A DNA stretch of 64,000 nt from Nocardioides piscis (lineage in GTDB: Bacteria > Actinomycetota > Actinomycetes > Propionibacteriales > Nocardioidaceae), in contig NZ_CP049866.1 of the NCBI RefSeq assembly GCF_011300215.1, forward strand, positions 434,001-498,000, given 5' to 3'. Numbering within the stretch: the first letter of the stretch is position 1; every line of letters starts with the position of its first letter. The position numbers and the translations under genes are program-made. Shown here in pieces: positions 52,453 to 63,556 of the stretch. The notes beneath the pieces are model-generated. The model was given only the letters and a program-made list of their open reading frames with translations. It made no database searches and had not been told where the DNA came from.

Positions 52453-54413
52453 GTGAGATTCACCGCCAGCAGGGCCAGGACGACGAGGAGCGCGCCGCCG
52501 AGCAGGGAAAGGGCATAGGAGCGGACGAAACCGTTCTGCACCCGGCGCAGGACGCCGGACATCGCACCGACGCCCGCGGAGCCGCCCTCGACGACACCGT
52601 CGACGCCGGACCGGTCGAAGGTGGCCAGTCCCGTGGTGAGCCGTCGTCCGGGCTGCACCACCAGGCCCTCGTTGATGGCGTCGCCATACAGGTCGGCGCG
52701 AGCCGCGCGCGTCGCGAAGGAGACCTCGCGAGGCGCTTCGCGGGGGATCTCGCGCCTGCCGACCAGGAACCACGCGGCGGCGACACCCAGGGCCACGACC
52801 GCGACGATGATCATCGTGATCACGATCGCCGGCAGCGGCGGCTCGTGGTGCTCGGCCACCCCGGTGACCGGCGCGAGGAACTCCACGATCCAGTCGCCCA
52901 GCAGCAGCACGCCACCGAGCACCGACAAGGCGGCCAGCACGACCAGCGGGATGGTCATCACGCTGGGTGACTCGTGCGGGTGGACGTCCTTGGCCCAGCG
53001 CTTCTGGCCGAAGAAGGTCATCAGCATCAGCCGGGTCATGTAGAAGCCGGTGATGCCCGCGCCCAGCAGGGCGCACAGCCCGACCACGAGGTTCTCGGCC
53101 AGGGCCGTCTCGATGATCTTGTCCTTGGACCAGAAGCCGGAGAAGCCCGGGAAGCCGATGATCGCGAGGGAGCCCATCGCGAACGTCAGGAACGTGACGG
53201 GCATGTAGGTGCGCAGGCCGCCGTAGTGGCGCATGTCGACGTCGTCGTCCATGCCGTGCATGACCGAGCCGGCGCCGAGGAACATGTTGGCCTTGAAGAA
53301 GCCGTGCGTGAGCAGGTGGAAGATCGCGAAGGCGTAGCCCGCCGTCCCGAGGCCCGCCGCGAGCATCATGTAGCCGATCTGGCTCATCGTCGAGCCGGCC
53401 AGCGCCTTCTTGATGTCGTCCTTGGCGCAACCGAGGACAGCACCCCACAGCAACGTGACGGTGGCGACGATGACCACCACGGTCTGCGCGACCGGGGTGA
53501 GCTCATAGATGAAGTTGGAACGGACCACGAGGTAGACGCCCGCGGTGACCATGGTCGCGGCGTGGATCAGGGCCGAGACGGGGGTCGGGCCCTCCATGGC
53601 GTCGAGGAGCCAGGCCTGCAGCGGCACCTGCGCGGACTTGCCGCACGCACCGAGGAGCAGCAGCAGGCCGAGCGCGTTGAGCGTCGACTGCGAGGCGCCC
53701 GAGGCCTGCTCGCTGATCGCCGCGAAGTCGGTGGTGTGGAAGGTGGTGAACATCAGCGCGATCGCCAGGGAGAGGCCGATGTCACCGACCCGGTTGATGA
53801 CGAACGCCTTCTTGGCCGCGGCCGCTGCCGAGTGCTTGTGCTGCCAGAACCCGATCAGCAGGTAGGACGCCAGACCGACGCCCTCCCAGCCGAGGAACAC
53901 CACGAGGTAGTTGGCGCCGAGGACGAGCACCAGCATCGCGGCGACGAAGAGGTTGAGATAGCCGAAGAACCGCCGGCGCCGGGCGTCGTGCTCCATGTAG
54001 CCCACCGAGTAGACGTGGATCAGCGAGCCGACGCCGGTGATGAGCAGCAGGAAGAGCGCGGAGAGCGGGTCGTAGAGCAGGTCCATCCCGACGCTGAGGT
54101 CACCGACCTCGAACCACGTGAAGAGGTGCTGGCCGATCTGCCGCTCCTCCTCGCCGCGTCCGAGCAGGGCCACGAACAAGATCACGCTCAGCACGAAGGA
54201 TCCGACAGCCGTGGCGACACCGATCCAGTGGCCGAGCCGGTCGAGGGCGCCCTTGGCCAGGGCACCTCCCAGCAGCAGGACCACGGCACCCGCCAGCGGC
54301 AGCGCGATGATCAGCCACAGCCAGGAGAAGACCCCCTCGGCCGCACCGGGGTGGATCACAGGGATCTCGGCGGCGCCCTCGCTCGAGGCGCGCACTATTG
54401 CTTGCAGAGTCAC
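52449..54413 (-). CDS. nuoL: NADH-quinone oxidoreductase subunit L
   Basis: This 654-residue subunit carries the long lateral helix at its C-terminus and forms the distal proton channel. Motifs include [78 protein letters not shown] and [23 protein letters not shown] start follows nuoK by 10 bp. The length is in the usual range, slightly long because of a 25-residue N-terminal lead. Confidence 0.96.
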   Translation of the reverse strand: MTLQAIVRASSEGAAEIPVIHPGAAEGVFSWLWLIIALPLAGAVVLLLGGALAKGALDRLGHWIGVATAVGSFVLSVILFVALLGRGEEERQIGQHLFTWFEVGDLSVGMDLLYDPLSALFLLLITGVGSLIHVYSVGYMEHDARRRRFFGYLNLFVAAMLVLVLGANYLVVFLGWEGVGLASYLLIGFWQHKHSAAAAAKKAFVINRVGDIGLSLAIALMFTTFHTTDFAAISEQASGASQSTLNALGLLLLLGACGKSAQVPLQAWLLDAMEGPTPVSALIHAATMVTAGVYLVVRSNFIYELTPVAQTVVVIVATVTLLWGAVLGCAKDDIKKALAGSTMSQIGYMMLAAGLGTAGYAFAIFHLLTHGFFKANMFLGAGSVMHGMDDDVDMRHYGGLRTYMPVTFLTFAMGSLAIIGFPGFSGFWSKDKIIETALAENLVVGLCALLGAGITGFYMTRLMLMTFFGQKRWAKDVHPHESPSVMTIPLVVLAALSVLGGVLLLGDWIVEFLAPVTGVAEHHEPPLPAIVITMIIVAVVALGVAAAWFLVGRREIPREAPREVSFATRAARADLYGDAINEGLVVQPGRRLTTGLATFDRSGVDGVVEGGSAGVGAMSGVLRRVQNGFVRSYALSLLGGALLVVLALLAVNLT

Positions 54414-54423
54414 GTCAGGCCCC

Positions 54424-54717
54424 TCAGTACTTCAGCAGACTGGCGTCGTCGACGGAGGCGGACCGTCGGGTCCGGAAGATGGTCATGATGATGGCCAACC
54501 CGATGACGACCTCGGCAGCAGCGACCACCATCACGAAGAAGGCGGCGATCTGGCCGTCGAGGTTGCCGTGCTGCTTGGCGAACGCGACGAGCGCGAGGTT
54601 GCAGGCGTTGAGCATCAGCTCGATGCACATGAAGACCACGATGGCGTTGCGGCGGGTGAGGACCCCGACGCAGCCGATCGTGAAGAGGATCGCTGACAAG
54701 ACGACGTACTGCGTCAC
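54424..54717 (-). CDS. nuoK: NADH-quinone oxidoreductase subunit K
   Basis: This 97-residue subunit has three helices. The motif [20 protein letters not shown] is followed by [16 protein letters not shown] with the conserved Glu, and [17 protein letters not shown] carries the second. It forms part of the quinone-proximal proton path. GTG overlaps the nuoJ stop. Confidence 0.96.
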   Translation of the reverse strand: MTQYVVLSAILFTIGCVGVLTRRNAIVVFMCIELMLNACNLALVAFAKQHGNLDGQIAAFFVMVVAAAEVVIGLAIIMTIFRTRRSASVDDASLLKY

Positions 54718-55526
54718 TTCTGGTCCTCCTCGGAAGCGGCGGCACCGGACTTGCCGGAGGTCTCGGGCCGCTTGCCTGCGTCGATCCCGAGCTGGCGCTG
54801 CACGACGTCGATGTCGTCGGCGAGCGCCGGCGCGGAGCGCACGGTGCCGCGCGCAGCCAGCACCCGGTTGATCGAGGCCTCCGACGGGCTGCCGTCGGGC
54901 AGCAGGGCAGGGGTGTCGACCGCGTTGTGGCGGGCATAGACACCCGGCGCGGGCAGCGGGCCGAGGTGCTTGCCACTCTCGGCGAAGTCACGCATCCGCT
55001 GGGCTGCCATGGAGGCCTGCGTCGGCTTGGGGGTGAGCCGCTCGCGGTGTGCGAGCACCATCGCGCCCATCGCCGCGGTGATCAGCAGGGCGCTGGTCGC
55101 CTCGAAGGCGAAGACGTAGCGGGAGAACAGGATGTTGGCCAGCTGCTCGACGTTGCCACCCGTGTTGGCCTCCTCGAGCCCGACCGCAGTGCCCAGCGAG
55201 ATCTGGGCGAAGCCGACCACCAGCACCGCACCGAACAACAGGCCCAGCAGCACCGCGAGCACCCGCTGGCCGCGGATGGTCTCCACCACAGAGTCGGAGG
55301 AGTCGACGCCGACGAGCATCAGCACGAACAGGAACAGCATCAAGATGGCGCCGGTGTAGACGATGATCTGGACCGCGAACAGGAACGGCGCCTCGAGGAC
55401 GGCGTAGAGCACCGCGAGACTGATCATGACGACTGCCAGCAGCAGCGCCGCGTGGACGGCCTTGCGCACGAACAAGATGCCGAGCGCAGCGGCGACCATC
55501 AGGGGGGCCAGGATCCAGAAGGTCAC
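54714..55526 (-). CDS. nuoJ: NADH-quinone oxidoreductase subunit J
   Basis: NuoJ (270 residues) has five helices within the first ~165 residues, including [20 protein letters not shown] and [15 protein letters not shown], the pi-bulge helix region. The remaining ~100 residues form a hydrophilic C-terminal extension ([20 protein letters not shown] … Lys/Glu-rich end), longer than in E. coli (184) but common in actinobacteria. GTG start overlaps the nuoI stop. Confidence 0.95.
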   Translation of the reverse strand: MTFWILAPLMVAAALGILFVRKAVHAALLLAVVMISLAVLYAVLEAPFLFAVQIIVYTGAILMLFLFVLMLVGVDSSDSVVETIRGQRVLAVLLGLLFGAVLVVGFAQISLGTAVGLEEANTGGNVEQLANILFSRYVFAFEATSALLITAAMGAMVLAHRERLTPKPTQASMAAQRMRDFAESGKHLGPLPAPGVYARHNAVDTPALLPDGSPSEASINRVLAARGTVRSAPALADDIDVVQRQLGIDAGKRPETSGKSGAAASEEDQK

Positions 55527-56077
55527 TTCGGGCCCCTCTCGGACGGGGCCGGCGCGGAGTAGGCGCCGCGGTAGTAGTCGCCCTCGTCCGCACCCAGCCG
55601 CATCGGGTGCGGAGGCTGCTCCATGCCGGGCAGGAGCGGCGCCAGCAGGTCGGACTTCTCATAGATCAGGTCGGCCCGGGTGGTGTCGGCCAGCTCGTAC
55701 TCGTTGGTCATCGTCAGCGCGCGCGTCGGGCAGGCCTCGATGCACAGGCCGCAGAGGATGCAGCGCAGGTAGTTGATCTGGTAGACGCGGCCGAAGCGCT
55801 CACCGGGGCTGAACCGCTCGTCCTCGGTGTTGTTGCCGCCCTCGACATAAATCGCGTCGGCAGGACAGGCCCAGGCGCACAGCTCGCAGCCGATGCACTT
55901 CTCGAGGCCGTCGGGCCAGCGGTTGAGCTGGTGGCGGCCGTGGAAGCGCGGAGCCGTCGGCGTCTTCTCGAAGGGGTACTGCTCGGTCACCACCTTCTTG
56001 AACATGGTGCGGAACGTGACCCCGAACCCGGCGACCGGATCCCAGAAGCGCTCCTTGCGGTTCTCTGATTCAGCCAT
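55523..56077 (-). CDS. nuoI: NADH-quinone oxidoreductase subunit I
   Basis: This 184-residue protein binds two 4Fe-4S clusters through two ferredoxin motifs, [12 protein letters not shown] and [12 protein letters not shown], which pass electrons towards the quinone site. The N-terminal helix is amphipathic ([13 protein letters not shown]). I prefer ATG 56077, whose first base overlaps the nuoH stop. GTG 56080 is equally open. An AGGAG motif lies upstream. Confidence 0.96.
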   Translation of the reverse strand: MAESENRKERFWDPVAGFGVTFRTMFKKVVTEQYPFEKTPTAPRFHGRHQLNRWPDGLEKCIGCELCAWACPADAIYVEGGNNTEDERFSPGERFGRVYQINYLRCILCGLCIEACPTRALTMTNEYELADTTRADLIYEKSDLLAPLLPGMEQPPHPMRLGADEGDYYRGAYSAPAPSERGPK

Positions 56078-57522
56078 CACTTCTCCTCGTCCGAGCGCGT
56101 GGTGGTGGAGTCGGCGGCACTGCCGGCCACCGTGCGACTGGTGCGGTCGGCAAACGTCAACGGTGCGGCCGCACCTCGCACGGCGCCCCCGGTGGGCATC
56201 GGCGGCGTCGGGAAGCCACCGGCGAAGTCGTCGGCGGCCACCCCGTCACCGGCCAGGTCGTGCTCGCCGTCGGTCGTTGCGAGACCCCGGTCGGTGTCGC
56301 TGGCGCCTTCGCCGTCGCCGATGAAGAACAGGAGCACGACCAGCGCCAGCATGATCCCTGCGGCGGCATACATGTAGGTCCTGTCCACGCCGCCCTCCAG
56401 GGTGACGAGACGGATGCTCGCGACCAGCACGATCCACACCAGCGAGCCCGGGATCAGCCACTTCCAGCCGAACGCCATGAACTGGTCGTAGCGCAGACGC
56501 GGCAGCGAGCCGCGGAGCCAGATGAAGAAGAAGATGAAGACGAACATCTTGGCGAAGAACCACAGCACCGGCCAGTAGCCGGAGTCGGCGCCCTCCCAGA
56601 AGAAGCTGATCGGCCAGGGGGCGTGCCAACCGCCGAGGAAGAGCGTCGTCGCGAGAGCGGAGACGGTCGCCATGTTGATGTATTCGGCCAGGAAGAACAG
56701 GGCGAACTTGAGGCTGGAGTATTCGGTGTGGAAGCCACCGACGAGCTCACCCTCTGCCTCGGGAAGGTCGAAGGGCGCACGGTTGGTCTCGCCCACCATG
56801 GCGATCACGTAGACGAGGAACGACGGGAACAGGATCACGGCATACCAGGTGGGGACCGGGACGACGTTGAACCAGTAGTCCTGGCCGGGGTTCTGCGCCG
56901 CCACGATCTCCGAGGTGGACATGGAGCCGGCATAGAGGAAGACCGCGACCAGGGCCAGGCCCATGGCGACCTCGTAGGAGATCATCTGGGCGCTCGAGCG
57001 CAGTCCGCCGAGCAGGCTGTAGGTCGAGCCGCTGGACCAGCCGCCCAGGACGATGCCGTAGATGCCGATCGAGGCGATCGCCATCACGAAGAGCACGGCC
57101 ACCGGCATGTCGGTGAGCTGGAGCGGGGTCGTGCGGTCGGTGAACGGCAGACCCACCTCTGGTCCGAAGGGGATCACCGCGAAGGTCACGAAGGCAGGCA
57201 CGACCGCCAGCACCGGGGCGATCAGGAAGACCACCTTGTCGGCGGCCTTGGGGATGAGGTCCTCCTTCAGCGCCAGCTTCACGCCGTCGGCCAGTGACTG
57301 GAGGAGCCCGAAGGGTCCGTTCACGTTGGGGCCGATGCGGTGCTGCATGCGTGCCACGACCCGGCGCTCGAGCCAGATGTTGAACAGCGTCAGCAGCACC
57401 AGGACGATGAAGATCACGACGGCCTTGATCAGGATCAGCCACCAGGGGTCCTGGCCGAAGACGGAGAGCCTCCCGTCCTCTGCCGCCACCGCGGTGGCGA
57501 GGGTCGTCAGCTGGCTCGTCAT
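56077..57522 (-). CDS. nuoH: NADH-quinone oxidoreductase subunit H
   Basis: This 481-residue subunit forms the quinone-binding chamber. It shows the signature [60 protein letters not shown] and [19 protein letters not shown]. The last ~80 residues are a hydrophilic Gly/Asp/Thr-rich tail that E. coli NuoH lacks. It starts at ATG 57522, sharing one base with the nuoG stop. The longer frame upstream is not supported. Confidence 0.96.
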   Translation of the reverse strand: MTSQLTTLATAVAAEDGRLSVFGQDPWWLILIKAVVIFIVLVLLTLFNIWLERRVVARMQHRIGPNVNGPFGLLQSLADGVKLALKEDLIPKAADKVVFLIAPVLAVVPAFVTFAVIPFGPEVGLPFTDRTTPLQLTDMPVAVLFVMAIASIGIYGIVLGGWSSGSTYSLLGGLRSSAQMISYEVAMGLALVAVFLYAGSMSTSEIVAAQNPGQDYWFNVVPVPTWYAVILFPSFLVYVIAMVGETNRAPFDLPEAEGELVGGFHTEYSSLKFALFFLAEYINMATVSALATTLFLGGWHAPWPISFFWEGADSGYWPVLWFFAKMFVFIFFFIWLRGSLPRLRYDQFMAFGWKWLIPGSLVWIVLVASIRLVTLEGGVDRTYMYAAAGIMLALVVLLFFIGDGEGASDTDRGLATTDGEHDLAGDGVAADDFAGGFPTPPMPTGGAVRGAAAPLTFADRTSRTVAGSAADSTTTRSDEEK

Positions 57523-59938
57523 CAGTTCACACCCTTCAGCGAGACGTGGCCGCGAGGTGACGACACGTCGGCCAGCACACCCCGACCGAAGGAGTTGGCC
57601 GGGACCCACACCACGCCGTCCGGCAGGTCGGCGACCTCGACGGGGAGGGTGACCGAGCCCCGGTCACCGGTCAGGGAGACCAGCGGGGCACCGGCGTGCA
57701 TCCCGAACAGCGAGTCGTATGCCGCCTGGTTGATCTTCGCGACGGCAGGGCGTGCCGTGGCCGCGAGGTGCGGCTCGCCGTCCTGCATCGACCCGAGGTC
57801 GAGCAGCTGCTTCCACGTCGACAGCGCGAACGCGCCGGCCTTGGCGCGAGCAGCCTTCGGCTCCTTGCCGAGCGTCGGCTCCGGTCGGTCGCCGTCCCAG
57901 GCGCCCATCGACTCCATCTCGGCGCGCACCTCGTGGACCGTGCGGAAGCCGAGCGGGGTGCCCAGCTCCTGCGCGATCCCAGCCAGGACCCGCAGGTCGG
58001 GCAGGGACGCGGGGTTGCTGAAGACGGCCTCGAAGGGACGCGGGCGGCCCTCCCAGGTGAGGAACGTCCCGGCCTTGTCGGCGACGGGCGCCACGGGGAA
58101 CACCACGTCGGCCTGGGCAGCCACGTCGGTCATGCGCTGCTCGAGGCTGACGACGAACCGCGCCGCCGCAAGCGCGGCACGGGTGGCGGCCGGGTCGCTG
58201 GTGTCGTCGGGATCGACGCCGCCGATCACCAGTCCGGCGAGGTCACCCTTGGTCAGCGCTGCGACGATCGCGTCGCCGTCGCGGCCGGCGGCGTCGGGCA
58301 GGGACTGCGCCCCCAGGCGGCGGCCGCGTCGACGCGAGCCTGCGCGTCGGTGGCCGGGCGACCACCGGGAAGGAGGTTGGGCAGGCAGCCGGCCTCGACC
58401 GCACCCCGGTCGCCGGCCCTGCGTGGCACCCAGGCGAGTCGGGCGCCGGTGACCTTGGCCAGGTCGCGGGCCGCCGTGAGCGCGCCGTGGCTCGTGGCGA
58501 GGCGCTCGCCCACGAGGATGACGCCGCCGGTGTCGAGGGCGGTCAGTCCGTCCTCGGCGAGAGCCTTCAGCGCGTCGGCCTCGGCGCCCGGAGCAGTCGC
58601 GATGACCCGTGCGTCCAGCTTGGCCAGGCCGCGCGTGAGGAAGGGCGCGACGGCCACGACCTGGGTCTTCGCCTTGATCGCCTTGCGAAGCCGCAGGAAG
58701 ATCGTCGCGGCCTCGTCCTCGGGCTCGAGTCCGGCCAGGACGACCACCGAGGCGGTCTCGAGGTCGGCATAGTCGACCTCGTTGCTGAGCGCCACGAACG
58801 AGGCGAGGAAGTCGGCCTCCTCGGCACTGTGCGGCCGCGCTCGGAAGTCGATGTCGTTGGTGCCGAGGGCCACCCGGGCGAACTTGGAGTAGGCGTAGGC
58901 GTCCTCCGCGGTGACCCGCCCGCCGGTGAGCACGGCGGCGGCGCCGGCAGCGCGCAGCCCGCGGGCCGCGACTGCGAACGCCTCGGGCCAGGAGGCCGGC
59001 CGGAGCTCTCCGGTGCCACCGTCCTCGGCACGGTCGCGGACCATCGGGTGCGTGATGCGGTCGGCCTGGCGGGCGTAGTGGAAGGCGAAGCGGTCCTTGT
59101 CGCTGATCCACTCCTCGTTGACCTCGGGGTCGTTGCCGGCGAGGCGGCGCATCACCTTGCCACGTCGGTGGTCGACGCGGATCGCGGCGCCGCACGAGTC
59201 GTGCTCAGCCACCCCGTCAGCGGAGACCAGGTCGAACGGCCGCGAGCGGAAGCGGTAGTCGGCGCTGGTCAAGGCACCCACCGGGCAGATCTGGATGGTG
59301 TTGCCGGAGAAGTAGGACAGGAAGGGGGCGTCGTCGGCGATGCCGATCTGCTGCTGGGCCCCGCGCTCCACGAGCGCGATGAACGGGTCACCGGCGATCT
59401 CGGCCGAGAAGCGGGTGCAGCGCTGGCACACGATGCAGCGCTCGCGATCGAGGAGGACCTGCGCCGAGAGGTTGATCGGCTTGGGGAAGGTCCGCTTGAC
59501 GCCCTCGAAGCGGGTCTCGCCCCGGCCGTTGGACATCGCCTGGTTCTGCAGAGGACACTCGCCGCCCTTGTCGCAGACCGGGCAGTCGAGCGGGTGGTTG
59601 ATGAGCAGGAACTCCATCTGGCCCTGCTGAGCCTTGTCCGCGACCTTGCTCGTCACCTGGGTCTCGACGACCATGCCCTCGGTGACCGGCAGCGTGCAGG
59701 AGGCCTGCGGCTTCGGCAGCGGCTTGCCGTTCCCGGCGTCGGGGACCTCGACGAGGCACTGGCGGCAGGCGCCGACCGGCGCGAGCAGCGGGTGGTCGCA
59801 GAAGCGTGGGATCTGCACGCCGACCTGTTCGGCGGCCCGGATGACCAGCGTGTCCTTGGGGACGGTGACCTGGACACCGTCGATGGTCACGGTGACCAGG
59901 TCTGAGGACTGGCCGACCTTCTCGGGAGAGGTCGTCAT
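57522..59938 (-). pseudogene. nuoG: NADH-quinone oxidoreductase subunit G, frameshifted
   Basis: NuoG carries 2Fe-2S and 4Fe-4S clusters and the molybdopterin-type fold. The N-terminal half is intact ([64 protein letters not shown]). The C-terminal ~270 residues ([20 protein letters not shown] … [20 protein letters not shown]) are in another frame. Adding one G to the G5 run at 58310-58314 joins them ([14 protein letters not shown]) into ~805 residues. Because all other nuo genes are intact, a base-calling error is likelier than a true knockout. Confidence 0.9.
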
Positions 59939-61254
59939 GCGGAAGCTCCCTCACTGGCGAACGTGGTCGAGGCGGTCGGGTCGAAGGGGCACCCGCCGTG
60001 CTCGAGGTGCGCGAGGTATTCGTCGCGGAAGTACTGGATCGAGCTGGAGATCGGGCTCGTGGCTCCGTCACCGAGGGCGCAGAAGGAGCGACCGAGGATG
60101 TTGTCGCACTGGTCGAGCAGCAGGTCGAGGTCCGACTCGCTGCCCTGCCCCTTCTCGAGGCTGGCCAGGGTCTGCGCCAGCCACCACGTGCCCTCGCGAC
60201 ACGGTGTGCACTTGCCACAGGACTCGTGCTTGTAGAACTCGGTCCAGCGCAGCACCGCCCGCACCACGCAGGTGGTCTCGTCGAAGATCTGGAGAGCGCG
60301 CGTGCCGAGCATCGAGCCTGCGGCCCCGACGCCCTCGAAGTCGAGGGGCACGTCGAGGTGCTCGGCCGTCAGCAGCGGCGTGCTCGAGCCGCCCGGGGTC
60401 CAGAACTTCAGCTGGTGGCCCTTGCGGACGCCGCCGGCGAGGTCGATCAGCTCACGCAGGGTGATGCCGAGCGGCGCTTCGTACTGCCCCGGCTTGTTGA
60501 CGTGCCCGGACAGGCTGAAGATGCCGTAGCCCTTGGACTTCTCGGTGCCCATCGAGGCGAACCAGTCTGCGCCGTTGGCCACGATGCTCGGCACCGAGGC
60601 GATCGACTCGACGTTGTTGATCACCGTCGGGCTGGCGTAGAGACCAGCGACGGCGGGGAACGGCGGGCGCAGGCGCGGCTGGCCACGACGGCCTTCCAGG
60701 CCCTCGAGCAGGGCCGTCTCCTCGCCGCAGATGTAGGCGCCGGCGCCGGCGTGGACGACGACGTCGAGGTCGTAGCCGGAACCGTTGATGTCCTTGCCGA
60801 GGTGACCGGCGAGATAGGCCTCCTGCACGGCGCGCTGCAGCCGCCGGATGACGTGGAGCACCTCACCGCGGACGTAGATGAACGCGTGGTTGGCCCGGAT
60901 GGCGAAGGAGCTGATGATGACGCCCTCGAGCAGCGTGTGCGGGCTGGCCATCATCAGCGGGATGTCCTTGCAGGTTCCCGGCTCGGACTCGTCGGCGTTG
61001 ACGACGAGGTACTTGGGCTTGGGGTTGTCCTGGGGGATGAAGCCCCACTTCATGCCGGTGGGGAACCCGGCGCCGCCGCGACCGCGCAGGCCGGAGTCCT
61101 TGACCGCCTGGACAAGGGCGTCCGGGCCGCCGTATTCAGGCGCCAGCGCCTTCTTCATCGCGTCGTACCCGCCGCGCGCCTCGTAGGCCGCCAACGTCCA
61201 GGCCCGCTCGTCGCCCCAGTTGTCGGTCAGGACGGGGGTCAAGGTGTCAGTCAC
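59935..61254 (-). CDS. nuoF: NADH-quinone oxidoreductase subunit F
   Basis: NuoF (439 residues) binds NADH, FMN and a 4Fe-4S cluster. Motifs are [53 protein letters not shown] and the cluster ligands in [16 protein letters not shown] with a fourth Cys in [11 protein letters not shown] 61254 (VTDTLTPVL) is preferred over an ATG 16 codons upstream, because that lead overlaps a dispersed repeat. It overlaps nuoG by 4 bp. Confidence 0.96.
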   Translation of the reverse strand: MTDTLTPVLTDNWGDERAWTLAAYEARGGYDAMKKALAPEYGGPDALVQAVKDSGLRGRGGAGFPTGMKWGFIPQDNPKPKYLVVNADESEPGTCKDIPLMMASPHTLLEGVIISSFAIRANHAFIYVRGEVLHVIRRLQRAVQEAYLAGHLGKDINGSGYDLDVVVHAGAGAYICGEETALLEGLEGRRGQPRLRPPFPAVAGLYASPTVINNVESIASVPSIVANGADWFASMGTEKSKGYGIFSLSGHVNKPGQYEAPLGITLRELIDLAGGVRKGHQLKFWTPGGSSTPLLTAEHLDVPLDFEGVGAAGSMLGTRALQIFDETTCVVRAVLRWTEFYKHESCGKCTPCREGTWWLAQTLASLEKGQGSESDLDLLLDQCDNILGRSFCALGDGATSPISSSIQYFRDEYLAHLEHGGCPFDPTASTTFASEGASA

Positions 61255-61268
61255 GAAGTGTCCCCTGG

Positions 61269-61307
61269 TCGGTGGTTGAGGAGCGAGCGAAGCGAGCGTC
61301 ACGAAAC
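61269..61307. repeat. Dispersed GAGCGAGCGAAGCGAGC-type repeat between nuoE and nuoF
   Basis: The gap holds ggtggttgag and gagcgagcga agcgagc, a short GC-rich element of the kind I have seen scattered between genes in Nocardioides-like genomes. Similar but altered text (GAGCGAGCGACCGAGG on the minus strand) lies before nuoE at about 62163-62200. The function is unknown. Confidence 0.5.
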
Positions 61308-62210
61308 TCAGTCACGGGCTTCCTCCACGACGGTCTCGGTCTCGGCGCGAGCGGTGTCGGCCTCCTCGACGGCCTCCGCCTTGCTCTCGGGGCGCTCGGT
61401 CGCACCGGAGGCCTTGGCGGGGGGCGCCGTCCAGCCCTTCTCGCGCGCGATCTCCAGGCCGACCAGAGAGGCGTGCCCGGCGGCCGGGCCCTCGTCGGCG
61501 AGGTCGTCGGAGAAGCCGGCCAGCACGCGCTCGGCCTCCCTCCAGGTGCACAGGCGAGGACCGCGGGTGGAGTGCACGTCCTTGCCGGCGCGGAGGTCGT
61601 CGACGACCTCGACGGCCGAGTCGGGCGTCTGGTTGTCCATGAACTCCCAGTTGACCATCATCACCGGCGCGTAGTCGCAGGCGGCGTTGCACTCGATGTG
61701 CTCGAGGGTGATCTTGCCGTCCTCGCTGGTCTCGTCGTTGCCGACGTCGAGGTGCTGCTTGAGACGCTCGAAGATCAGGTCGCCGCCCATGACGGCGCAC
61801 AGGGTGTTGGTGCACACGCCGACGAGGTGGTCGCCGACCGGCTTGCGCTTGTACATCGTGTAGAAGGTCGCCACCCCGCTCACCTCTGCGGCGGAGATGC
61901 CCAGGATGGAGGCACAGGCCTCGATCCCCTCGGGGGTGACCCGGCCCTCGACCGACTGGACGAGGTGCAGCATCGGGAGCAGGCCCGAACGGGCCTCGGG
62001 ATAGCGCGCGGCGATGGCCCGCAGCTCGGCATACGTCTCGGCGGTGATCGCCTCGTCGTTGTCGACGAAGCGGTCCGGGGCCGGCGCGGCGTAGGGGGCC
62101 GAGCTGACGGTCATGCCGGGGTCGACCGCGGGCACGTCGCTGGGGTCCGTCATGTTGGATTCGATCCCTCGGTCGCTCGCTCGTGCCTCGCTCGGCTCTG
62201 TCGGGCTCAT
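61308..62210 (-). CDS. nuoE: NADH-quinone oxidoreductase subunit E
   Basis: NuoE (300 residues) is a thioredoxin-like subunit holding the 2Fe-2S cluster N1a. Ligands lie in [14 protein letters not shown] and [16 protein letters not shown], and [11 protein letters not shown] is conserved. Beyond residue ~250 is a Glu/Ala-rich tail not needed for the fold. ATG 62210 overlaps the nuoD stop. The first ~19 residues derive from repeat-like DNA, so ATG 62153 ([10 protein letters not shown]) may be the true start. Confidence 0.94.
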   Translation of the reverse strand: MSPTEPSEARASDRGIESNMTDPSDVPAVDPGMTVSSAPYAAPAPDRFVDNDEAITAETYAELRAIAARYPEARSGLLPMLHLVQSVEGRVTPEGIEACASILGISAAEVSGVATFYTMYKRKPVGDHLVGVCTNTLCAVMGGDLIFERLKQHLDVGNDETSEDGKITLEHIECNAACDYAPVMMVNWEFMDNQTPDSAVEVVDDLRAGKDVHSTRGPRLCTWREAERVLAGFSDDLADEGPAAGHASLVGLEIAREKGWTAPPAKASGATERPESKAEAVEEADTARAETETVVEEARD

Positions 62211-63556
62211 CGGTCGACACCTCCCATCACGGGGTCGATCGAGGCGATGGCGACGATGACGTCGGCGACCATGCCGCCCTCGCTCATCACACTGGTGGCC
62301 TGGAGGTTGGTGAAGGACGGGTCGCGGAAGTGGGCGCGGAAGGGGCGGGTGCCGCCGTCGGAGACGACGTGCGCGCCGAGCTCGCCGCGCGGCGACTCGA
62401 TCGGGACGTAGGCCTGCCCTGCCGGCACCCGGAAGCCCTCGGTGACCAGCTTGAAGTGGTGGATCAGGGCCTCCATGGACTCACCCATGATGTGGCGGAT
62501 GTGGTCGAGGGAGTTGCCCATGCCGTCGGCACCGATGGAGAGCTGGCTGGGCCACGCGATCTTCTTGTCGGCGACCATCACCGGCGCGCCCTCGAGACCG
62601 GCCAGCCGGTCGGCGGCCTGCTCGATGATCCGCAGCGACTCGTCCATCTCGTTGAGGCGAACGCGGAAACGACCGTAGGCGTCGGCGGTGTCCCAGGTCT
62701 GGACGTCGAAGTCGTAGTCCTCGTAGCCGCAGTAGGGCTCGGTCTTGCGCAGGTCCCAGGCATAGCCGGTGGCACGCAGCGGCGGGCCGCTCAGGCCCAG
62801 GGCCAGGCAGCCGGCGATGTCGAGGTGACCGACGCCCTCCAGGCGGGCCTTGAAGATGTGGTTGGCGTTGCAGAGCGCCGCGTATTCGGGCAGTCGCTTG
62901 CGCATCAGGGCGACGAAGTCGCGGATCTCGTCGAGCGCACCCGGGGGCAGGTCCTGGGCGACGCCGCCGGGACGGATGAAGGCGTGGTTCATCCGCAGGC
63001 CGGTGATCAGCTCGAACAGGTCGAGCACCAGCTCGCGCTCGCGGAACCCGACCGTCATCACGGTCAGTGCGCCGATCTCCATGCCGCCGGTGGCGATGCA
63101 GACCAGGTGGGAGGAGATGCGGTTGAGCTCCATCAGGAGCACGCGCATGACCTGCGCCTTCTCCGGGATGTCGTCCTCGATGTCGAGCAGGCGCTCCACG
63201 CCGAGGGAGTACGTCGCCTCGTTGAAGAACGGCGAGAGGTAGTCCATCCGCGTGCAGAACGTCACCCCCTGCACCCAGGAGCGGTATTCCATGTTCTTCT
63301 CGATGCCGGTGTGGAGATAGCCGATGCCGCAGCGGGCCTCGGTGACCGTCTCCCCCTCCAGCTCGAGGATGAGGCGCAGCACGCCGTGGGTCGAGGGGTG
63401 CTGTGGGCCCATGTTGACCACGACCCGCTCCTCGGCGGAGTCGCCGAGGCCTTGGGTGATGGAGTCCCAGTCCTGGCCGGTGACGGTGAAGACCTTGCCC
63501 TGGCTGGTCTCGCTCGCAGCGCCGTACGGGTCGGGGTTAGTCGTGTCCTGCGTCAT
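62207..63556 (-). CDS. nuoD: NADH-quinone oxidoreductase subunit D
   Basis: NuoD (449 residues) lines the quinone site together with NuoB and NuoH. It has the family signature [54 protein letters not shown] and the closing DIVAxASID-like segment [20 protein letters not shown] 63556 shares one base with the nuoC stop (TGATG). A longer open frame upstream reads antisense-like and is not used. Confidence 0.96.
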   Translation of the reverse strand: MTQDTTNPDPYGAASETSQGKVFTVTGQDWDSITQGLGDSAEERVVVNMGPQHPSTHGVLRLILELEGETVTEARCGIGYLHTGIEKNMEYRSWVQGVTFCTRMDYLSPFFNEATYSLGVERLLDIEDDIPEKAQVMRVLLMELNRISSHLVCIATGGMEIGALTVMTVGFRERELVLDLFELITGLRMNHAFIRPGGVAQDLPPGALDEIRDFVALMRKRLPEYAALCNANHIFKARLEGVGHLDIAGCLALGLSGPPLRATGYAWDLRKTEPYCGYEDYDFDVQTWDTADAYGRFRVRLNEMDESLRIIEQAADRLAGLEGAPVMVADKKIAWPSQLSIGADGMGNSLDHIRHIMGESMEALIHHFKLVTEGFRVPAGQAYVPIESPRGELGAHVVSDGGTRPFRAHFRDPSFTNLQATSVMSEGGMVADVIVAIASIDPVMGGVDR

